Part shown: positions 55,801 to 64,000 of the stretch, in pieces | How positions within the stretch are numbered: position 1 is the first letter of the stretch | Layout of the letters: each line of letters opens with the position of its first letter | Assembly (NCBI RefSeq): GCF_000499845.2 | Contig: NC_023755.2 | Location: 3,586,087-3,650,086, forward strand | Reading direction: 5' to 3' | DNA: 64,000 bases | Source: Phaseolus vulgaris | Taxonomy: Eukaryota > Streptophyta > Magnoliopsida > Fabales > Fabaceae | Notes under the pieces: model-generated | Database searches by the model: none | Told to the model about the DNA's origin: nothing | The model's input: only the letters and a program-made list of their open reading frames with translations | Made by a program: the position numbers and the translations under genes

Positions 55801-57300
55801 AAAAGTGAGGATATAACTATTCACAAGATTGCTTTTCTGAGAAAGCATAATTTGTAGGAGTTGAGTATATCACAAAAATTTATGTCCCTTAATTTTTACT
55901 TACTATTGAATTGTCTACACATTTCTTGAGAAAATATTAGTATTACTAAATTTCTATGCAGGATTCAAAGTATAATTATGTTAATAAAAAAAACAGAATC
56001 ATCCAAACTTGATAGGTAGACGGATAAAGATATAGAGATATAGGGATTAGTAAGAGTAAATTTTATACTAATGAGAGGAATAAATTTAGACTGCATGATT
56101 ATATATTAACGTTATGTAATTAATTTAAAAATCCATTTTAGTTTTAAGAATACTACATGATTTTTATGTTTAATCTTGTTCATGGTCAAATCTAATTTAA
56201 AATTTGTTCACTCAAACATTTATATTAACAATGTTCAGTTCCTCAGGTTATTTACACGTATAAAATTAAAATCAGACAGAAATATATTAATTGTTAATTC
56301 AAAAGGAAACTGCAAGATGGTTGTAACTCTGTGAAGACCTAAACCTATCTTAATGACATGTTTCAGATAAATAGTTTCATAATGATACTTGAACGGATTA
56401 TCCTACATGCCAAATTATCAGGACATTACTATTATTAAAAGATTATTAAATAAAAATTTATTTTAAAAATTAAAATAATTAGTTATTTTTTTACTAAATT
56501 AAAGATTATTTTATAAATTAAAAAAATCATTAATATCTAAATTAGTTTCTATTATCAATAAAAATTTATAAAATAATTTTTCAATTAGTATATAAAAACC
56601 ATCTATTAATCTTTCAAATACTAATTTATAATTTAAAATATTAATTATTAAAATTTTAATAACTAATTTAGATATCAATTTAAAAAATATTTTATAATTT
56701 TTTATTAATAATACAAATTACGTTAAATATCAATAATTTTATAATATGTAAAATAATGTTTAGTAATTAATTATTTTTTTTACGTAAATTTAATTTTTAT
56801 TTAATGATTTTATTATAATATATAAAGACTAATTTTATTATGATAAGAAACAATTAAGATCGATAATACTTGTACCAAAAAGTTATTGGTTTCAGTGTTG
56901 TTTACTGTTATTAGTTATAAGCAAATTTGTAATAATGATAACTTTTATCAAACTTAAATCATTCATGAGCTATTAAATTGTAATGATTAAACGTGATTTT
57001 TTCTTAAAAAAATATTAAGTGGATCAATATTCATGTATCATATAATCAAATACTGTTAATTATTTTATCTGTAACAATTTAAATATATGACAGATTGAAA
57101 TCATAAAATCACACTAATACTTCATCATTTCTTAAACACATCTCCACATTAATTCTTGAAGTAATGCAATTTTACAAATTTTCTTAGAAGAAATCACATC
57201 ATTCGAATCTTCTAACTGTTAGCATTCAGCACAATCACATTGCTGATAATCTCTCTCTATCACCACTTAGTTAGAACAGGTATCATGCATGACATATGAA
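55801..57300. other. AT-rich stretch upstream of the LTP gene
   Basis: No coding sequence recognised. The right end must contain the LTP promoter. Confidence 0.45.
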
Positions 57301-57307
57301 TCATATG

Positions 57308-57317
57308 TATAAATAAA
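57308..57317 (+). promoter_or_regulatory. TATA box of the LTP-like gene
   Basis: TATAAATAAA lies 56 bases before the ATG at 57373, suggesting a start site near 57340 and a short 5' leader. Confidence 0.6.
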
Positions 57318-57372
57318 TGCAAACCCTCAGAAACATTGTGAAGACAGTTAAAAGTTTGGCAAGAATTGAAAG

Positions 57373-57901
57373 ATGAAGTTCTGCAGCTACATGAGGGCAG
57401 TGTCATTGGTGTGGGTTTTGATGATGATGATGATGGTAGGTTTAGGGTTTAGAGAAGTTGAAAGCAGTTCATGCAAAAGCACATTCTTCTCTACTCTTGT
57501 GCAACTCATTCCTTGTAGGGCAGCAGTTGCTCCTTTTAGCTCCATTCCCCCAACTGATGCATGTTGCAATGCCCTTAGGACATTAGGGCAGCCTTGTTTG
57601 TGTGTCCTTGTCACTGGTCCTCCAATTTCTGGGGTAGACCGTAACATGGCCTCACAGCTCCCAGACAAGTGCACAACAAACTTTGAACCATGTAATCTCT
57701 CTTCTCTTTTCTCTCTCACACATATATATACATACATACATACATATTTGAGTGCTTACTATAAACATGGAACACTGGATTTTTGTATATAAAAAAGAAA
57801 TTATTGGGTGGTGTTCAACCAACATCGGATTCATGGTTTCAATTAATTTTAATTGAACTTTTTAAATTTAATAAATTATGATATTATGTGTTTCATGAAG
57901 A

Positions 57902-57941
<40 letters not shown>

Positions 57942-58694
57942 CCAATGTTGACTTAGAATCATGTAATAGTTTCTTGAATATAACGAAGTGTTATGTAATT
58001 GGTGATATTTTTTAATCTCTAGTCCCTTTCAAAATGTCATTCATAATTTTATGTCTGTTATCATTTAGAAAAAAATTTATTTTGCATTAAAAAACAGTTT
58101 TGAAATGAAATAATCTAGTGATATTTTGTTAGATTTATTTTTAAATAAATAATAAGAGGAATTAGAGTGTATTATTATATTTTTCTTGTCCTATAATCAT
58201 TAAAAACAGCTGGATTTTGTGAGAAGGTAATATTTGTTTATGTTGACCAGATTTAGGTATTTTTTTATCTTTTGTCATCTAAAATGATTGATATAAATAC
58301 ATAATTAAGTAATTTTTTGTTTCATGTCAGACCATTCCAAAAGCGAAAAACAAAATAATGTTTTCCCAAAATTTATATACAAATTAAAAACAATAATTTA
58401 GAGAAGTTATATGAACTCTTACAAATTCACAGTTAGTTTTTGTTATAAAGAAAAACCTCATAATTTTTCTTTTTCCATCTCAGAGACATGTAAGGAGAAA
58501 TTTATTTAAATATAAGCTCTTGACAATATTGTATTAATCAATACATTAAATAATATATTTACAACATTTTTATTATATAATAATGACGAGGAAAAGGAAA
58601 ATAATGGTTTATGTTGTTCTCTATGAATGTTTTGGGAGGTGAAAGAAGACTAATTTTCATTATCTCTCTTTATGCAGGTGAAATCATGTCATAA
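57373..58694 (+). CDS. Secreted 8-cysteine-motif (LTP / protease-inhibitor family) protein
   Basis: Two exons, 57373-57691 and 58678-58694, joined by a 986-bp GT-AG intron, give 111 residues. Residues 1-30 form a signal peptide with a hydrophobic run including five Met, so the protein should be secreted. The mature part has the eight-cysteine arrangement C34, C48, CC 64-65, C75-x-C77, C100 and C107 of the bifunctional inhibitor/lipid-transfer/2S-albumin superfamily. The intron splits the codon of the last cysteine, and exon 2 codes only for the end (CEIMS). Ligand and role are unknown; lipid binding at the cell surface is the family norm. Without splicing, the frame runs on into a low-complexity ATACAT tail, which I reject. 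Confidence 0.88.
57906..57936. repeat. (TA)n microsatellite in the LTP intron
   Basis: About 15 TA units within the intron of the 8-cysteine-motif gene. Confidence 0.9.
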
Positions 58695-60068
58695 AATGAA
58701 GTTGGAGGTTAAGAGAGAATGTTATTAGAAATAAAGGCTTTTATTTTGAGAAGTGATTTATGTAATGGTTAATCAAATGTAATGAATAGATTAGTTTAAT
58801 ATGTTACAATAATTAATTGTTCTCGAGAAGATATAACATGCTCAAAATTAAATTATTTTGTGAGTTCAAGTTTTATTCATGAAAATACTTTTATAAAGTT
58901 TTCTCTCTACAAAAAAACCATGAGATTTTTTTTTCACACATTCAATTTCAAATTTTGAAAAAATGCGCAATTTTTATCTAATCTTCAATTTTTAAACGTT
59001 TATTATGGAGAAATCAATTTTAAAATTATCGTAATTTTAATCACTTTTAATTTAAATACATATTTATAAACTTAACAAAATAATAGTTAGTTCAAATACG
59101 TTATTACCCAAAATATGCACCAATACACGAACAATGTTTTAATAATAATAATAATAATAGTAGGTCAATGCTAATTAGGGTTACTTTTTATAAAAGAGGT
59201 TACTAGAAAATGTGAATATTAATTTTTTTCAAGTATTTAACAAGTACAGAATAATTTTTAGGATAAATTTGCGTAAAATCTTGACTTAGTACATTATCCA
59301 TTTATCTTAATCCAGCTATCAAGATTCAAAAAACTGAACACGACTTTCACAAATTTTCAACACCAAATGAATAGAAATTTTAAAAATAAAACATGTCTTT
59401 AAACATCTGTATTAAACATAGGAACACCTTCAAATACAAACACCACGGGTTGATAGCTTTTGACCAAACAGAATTATGGTTTTAAGTCAGATTTTTTTTC
59501 TTATAATGTATAGTCCATTAATTGCATTTCAATGTGAAGTTGATTGCGAAACCAAAGTAAACTAGTCCAAGAAAAAGTATTGAATTCACCAAAGCATTTA
59601 AAGATAATGTTAAATTCGTGCCTTTGGTGACCCCACAAAACTGAAATCACAACTTTTTAAGCATCACTAACATAATAAGAAAACAGTATCACTGATCCAG
59701 AGACAAATGAATGTGTATTGTTTAATGTTTCAAGATAATAGTGTGTAGAAATGATGTTCTAGTTTACCCATGGCCCAATTATAAAGGTTCCTCTATATGT
59801 GATGTGATGATAGCAGGAAAAAGAATCACATTCAGTGATTTGCGCCCTTGTTTATGTCATAAGGAAACTATATACAGCAGTGACTAGAATACTAGCCTAT
59901 AGGAACAGCAGCCTTCTAAAATTAAAATTTTGAATTTTATCATCACTTGGTTGAGAAATATTACATATAAAAAAAAGTGGAAGGGACGAATAGAATTACC
60001 AGTTCTTAATCCTACAAAACTTCATCACCCGCCTAGTTGAGCATGATTTGGCAACTCTTGCAATGCTT
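58695..60068. other. Intergenic, AT-rich
   Basis: No gene recognised. It includes the probable 3'UTRs of the LTP-like gene (left) and of the DnaJ gene (right, minus strand), plus a short AAT microsatellite at about 59140-59158. Confidence 0.5.
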
Positions 60069-60869
60069 TCAACCAGAAGCAGATGCAGCTCTCTGTTTAT
60101 CAAAATCCCCTTGCTCTTCCTTGGCAAACTCTTCAATCAATTCACGCTGCCTCTCTGACAGGTTGCTGCAGAACAACACACAAAGAGATCAGTTATATTA
60201 TAAACATCTATCAGACCATCACAAAGAAAAATCTTTCCCTAAACAGCCTGATCCTACACTATTTTTATTTGTATGGTGAGCAAGAGGAGTTGACTCCCAT
60301 TTGAAGCCTCCAAAACATGATTTGGACAAAAGTGAAGAGACTAACTTTAACACAAATCAGGGTTTGGAGCTCTTTCCAAATGGAAATTCCAGCATGTACG
60401 TAGTAGTTCATAAACCACATTCAAACATCAAATGTAACACTCACTTTGGAATGCTGACGTTAAAATGAACGTATTGATCCCCAAGTGTGTAAGAATTTTT
60501 TGTCTTGATCCCTGTTAAGAGAGCAAACAAGTTAATAAAGATGAAAAAATCACCTTAAACTGAACACTTTAGAAATCCATTGAATAGGTTCATGATGGAA
60601 CTTCAAATATAATTTTACACCATGCTGCCTAGTAAAATACTCTCAAATTATCATCAGCATACAGTATCAAATAACTCACCCTTTTTTTTCAGAACCACCT
60701 TTTGACCAGGTTGGGTGCCAGGACGAACCTGCCAAACATGACCCATCATCAAACATCATCGGTTACTAAAACCAAAATGCCATGAGAAATTATGCGCAAT
60801 AGCAACACAAACCTTAAGAACAACATCTCCAGTAAGAGTTGGGACCTGAATAGTTCCACCCAAAATTGC
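60069..60869 (-). CDS. Mitochondrial-type DnaJ co-chaperone, C-terminal exons (partial)
   Basis: Four minus-strand coding exons fit with GT-AG sites and continuous phase: 60869-60813, 60728-60680, 60511-60445 and 60165-60069 (stop TGA at 60071-60069). They encode AILGGTIQVPTLTGDVVLK, VRPGTQPGQKVVLKKKG, then a stretch with GDQYVHFNVSIP, and the tail NLSERQRELIEEFAKEEQG. This is the C-terminal substrate-binding and dimerisation part of type I DnaJ (Hsp40) proteins that serve Hsp70. The tail resembles plant mitochondrial members such as GFA2. The J domain, zinc fingers and first beta domain must lie at higher coordinates, but none is visible up to 64000. A long intron or a truncation by the copia insertion at 61.5 kb is implied. 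Confidence 0.85.
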
Positions 60870-61480
60870 CTGAAAAATAATATAGCATTTAAATTATTTT
60901 GAGTAATATTTAGTACTCCCCATATTGCAACACAAACCAATAGTACGATGTTTCAGATCCTGACCATTTACAAAATAGAAAAAAAAAACATAAATCTACC
61001 AGAATCAACCACGTTTATGATTGCTAGGTCAACCACAAATCCATTTACATGTTCGAAGCCTTCAAGTCAATCAGGAACAAACTAACATTCTCCAAAACCC
61101 ACTGTTTTTTTTTACATCCATGAAGATTTATAATTGGCAGAGCTACTTCATTTAACTAGTTCTTTTGCCTAAAGATTTAAAAACAGAACTCCTAACGAGC
61201 ACATTTAGTTTCCAAATGGTAACTTTCAAAATTGAAAGAGGGAATGCAGGTGCATGGATTAGAATGGAAAGTCATTTGGATGCTAGCATCGTATTGGAAG
61301 AACAATCCAATTCTTAAAATAAATGCAGAAGCAGGCCAGTCAAGAGAAACATTCTTAGAGGAATTTCCACTATTTTTTTTCCAAATAAATGCATTCTTAG
61401 AGGAAAAATGAGTGTATAAGTTGAGTACCTTACCAAACCAGTTTGGTAAGATTGATTTAGGCTTAAATTGCACTTTCTTA
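60870..61480. other. Probable DnaJ intron sequence
   Basis: No further DnaJ exon was found on the minus strand. The stretch upstream of the acceptor at 60870 is ordinary AT-rich intron-like DNA. Confidence 0.4.
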
Positions 61481-61499
61481 AGATGGCATCAGAGTCATT

Positions 61500-64000
61500 C
61501 AGAATCTATCCTAGTAAGGTGTTGGGCCTCGTGTCACCCACTATTGGGTTTCCCCTAGTCCCACGCTTGAAATGTTCAGTCATTGATGTGTAAGGGGATG
61601 TGTTGAAGAGTCCACATTGATTGAAAATAAGGTCAAATTATACTATATAGGCTTTGTAGGATTGAGTTAGGCTTAAAGTCACTTCTTAAGAGTCTCATTC
61701 ATGAAATAAGTTAAATCTTTTCCTACATAAAAACAAGGTCATGATTAGAAGATGAAGCATCCCAACAAAATCAAGAGAAGACAAGTCTGTGAATGAGCCT
61801 CTTGTAATGTGTGTTATAATTTCTTAGTACCCTTCAATGGGGATATACAAAGTTTGTGGAGTGATACACAATTGGGGTGGTTAAAAATTGTAAAAGTTGT
61901 AATTATTGCCAATTCACATCAATTGTGCTTTGTTCCATCTTATCTATTAAGCATGTGCATGATTCCATTGGTTTTCCCCAACATTATATCAAAGTCATGG
62001 TGGGTGACACAAAAGTTTGAGATGTTGATATGATGGAAAAGTGAACTTTAGATTTGGTAATACCATTCAAGAGCTTATAAAGTAGCAAGGTCTTAATTTG
62101 GCTTTAGAAGATGAAAAAGTTGACTTACATGAATGAAGAGGGTATGGAAAAAGATCCAAAATAACATTGTAAGCATGATTTGGTTAGCTCTTGAGATAAA
62201 GTATGTGATGAAGGACACAACATCAAAGGCCTTGTATGGGAGAAACTCAAGAACAACTATGCATCCAAGCAACTAACCAATAGTTTGTTTGAAGATATTC
62301 TTGTATCAACACAAAACGGACATCATAGGTAATCCCCATTACACTAATAAATTCAACCCCTTGTGCCATCTGTTAAATGCAGACAATAATCTCTAATGAG
62401 TAGAGATTGTTGTTGTTGGCCTAACTTACCAAGGCCACACAAACCTTTGATTCAAACATCGCTAGTAGGGAGCACAATGTAGAAGTTGGATGAGGTGACT
62501 TTCGCTCCAAAAGAATGAGAGAATGACGAGAAACGAAATTATTGATACTGAAGGTTGAGCATTAACCACGGAGGAGCCTAAGCAAGAAGGAGTCAATCAA
62601 GAAGACATGATGAATTGAGAGGAAGAACAAAATTGTAACATCAGTAACAAGAAACGAGCAACATGACTACTTTAGGGAGAGGAGAAAGATTTGCAAGAAG
62701 AGTGCAATAAATGAGGGAGCATCTGAAATAAACTAAGTTATCAATAGAGATAATGACAACTCTAAGGCTAACATGGTCAAAAACTTTGATGAAGATTGTA
62801 ATTGACAACTGCAAGGAGGTTGCTATATCAAAATAAAAAGTGATGGATTTTACTACATCAAAGCACATTTGTAGAGACCATGTGATGTTTAACAACTTGA
62901 AAACTAGCTAAGAGTTTGACAATTTCACATCAGGAAATGGGGAGAAAATGAAAGACTTGAAAACTAGCTAAGAGTTTGACCATTTCACATCAGGAAATGG
63001 GGAGAAAATGAAAGACATTATGAGTGAGAAAATGGTTTGTATATTTTTTTGTTGCCAATATCACTTCATTGGAAAAGATGGCACCGCAAGGGTATGTTGG
63101 TACAAAGTGGGAATGCAGGTGTACAAGGGAGGCACTTGGTTTTGCGAGGAAAAAAAATGAGGAACTTTGAAAGGGAAGGCAATAGCGATACCAAGGTTGA
63201 GAAGGTAAAATTTTCCAAAGAGGTGGTATTCTGAAACTTTAATTGAAGGAAAAAGTGTTGGAAAGAAAAATAAATTTCCAAATAATCGTGGTAAGTGGAA
63301 GGTATTTTCAATTCTTGGACTCCAACGCCATAATGAGAGGGTATGTGAAGAAATGGGTTAACCAGGGTTATTGATAGTGGATGGCAGACTATGGCAGTCA
63401 GCCAAAGAATGCATTCTGGCAAATGGCCAATGTACGACAACCAATTTTAAAAACAAAATACATACAGATTGATAAATATTAAAAAAATGATGAAATAAGA
63501 AGTCCAAAACTAACAATAACATCAAGTTTTTTACTTCAAATAATAAAAAAATGATAACAAAATAGCATGTTCAAGACAGGCACGGTGGTTGGTTGGAATA
63601 ATCCAAGGTGGAAGTAGAAAAAAAAAAATATATTAAACAATCAGAGAGATCATTGGGTGGTTGCTGGAGATAGTGGTCACAGTTGTTGGGTGGTTGTGGG
63701 ATAAGATAACCAATGCCTATTGAGTCTCGTTCATGAATGGAGTCATATTTTTTTCCTTTATAATGAAGAGATCATGAAAAGAAGATGAAACATCCCAACC
63801 AAAGCAAGAAAAGAGAGCAGATGCAAGCGTGTGATCACTTTTGAGTGTCTGCTGTAATGAATGATATCCTTTCTTAGAACCCTTGAGTGGGGGGTATTAT
63901 TAAGGCATGTGTAGTGACAATATGTAATGGGTGGAAATTCTAGTAATCATATTTGAGATGGAGAAACTATTAGTAGTTAGTATCTTATGATTCACGATAC
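61500..64000 (+). mobile_element. Decayed copia element with LTR-like direct repeats
   Basis: Related direct sequences at about 61688-61900 and 63721-63930 (shared AGTCTCATTCATGAA versus AGTCTCGTTCATGAA, GAAGATGAA.CATCCCAAC, ACCCTT.A.TGGGG) look like diverged LTRs. Between them, 62035-62310 reads, with frame breaks, as copia gag (LNLALEDEKVDLHE, KLKNNYASKQLTN). The part near 62840-63030 resembles the gag-protease region (MDFTTSKHICRDHVMFNN). Stops are frequent and no intact ORF remains. The right repeat runs off or ends near the window edge. Confidence 0.65.
62895..63014. repeat. 60-bp tandem duplication in the copia remnant
   Basis: The unit starting ACTTGAAAACTAGCTAAGAG is present twice with exactly 60-base spacing and one mismatch (A/C at 62921 versus 62981). 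Confidence 0.95.

Noticed and set aside
57387..57834. Minus-strand ORFs opposite the LTP-like gene
   Set aside because: They are shadows of the spliced 8-cysteine gene, whose signal peptide and cysteine pattern are clear.

Overview
This 64 kb window is nuclear DNA of a flowering plant. Plant-type introns, a gene set typical of dicots and a Sirevirus whose third ORF resembles those of legume elements suggest a papilionoid legume (Phaseolus/Vigna/Glycine group); that placement is inference from protein resemblance. The sequence is AT-rich and dominated by transposable elements of different ages. Only a handful of ordinary host genes are visible.

Layout. 1-4.9 kb: 5' half of a FRIENDLY/CLU (FMT) gene on the minus strand, running off the left edge. 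5-10.8 kb: decayed Ty3-gypsy and copia fragments in mixed orientation. 10.8-11.9 kb: a short piece of a tandem repeat with a unit of about 775 bp. 12.0-13.7 kb: a decayed copia tail fused to a copy of the 5' end of the SKIP22 gene. 13.7-29.8 kb: a block holding a BIG BROTHER-like exon fragment, a transposon-type gene of the DUF1985/plant-mobile-domain kind, and a HROB-like OB-fold gene fragment on the minus strand. Inserted in an exon of the transposon-type gene is a young 10.4 kb Sirevirus-type copia retrotransposon (17327-27769). Its two 1706-bp LTRs differ at two bases and it has a perfect 5-bp target duplication. 29.9-35.6 kb: about 7.4 more units of the 775-bp repeat, abutting a broken FAR1/MULE transposase-like pseudogene (35.6-36.8 kb). 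36.8-48.4 kb: very AT-rich DNA with copia tails, duplications, TA microsatellites and a SKIP22 F-box gene (minus) whose reading frame is split at a CCCTAAA repeat.

48.8-49.8 kb: an intact two-exon thioredoxin-like Clot gene. 50-55.7 kb: repeats and a decayed copia element on the minus strand. 57.4-58.7 kb: an intact two-exon secreted LTP/8-cysteine-motif gene. 60.1-60.9 kb: the last four coding exons of a mitochondrial-type DnaJ co-chaperone (minus). 61-64 kb: another decayed copia element, which probably lies in an intron of the DnaJ gene or has truncated it.

The host genes (FMT, SKIP22, Clot, LTP, DnaJ) show no functional clustering. The most informative signals are structural: the nested young Sirevirus with an env-like ORF behind splice-acceptor-like sequences and an unusual gag/pol junction; the tandem array that resumes almost in phase on both sides of an 18 kb block; and duplicated gene fragments fused to retroelement tails.
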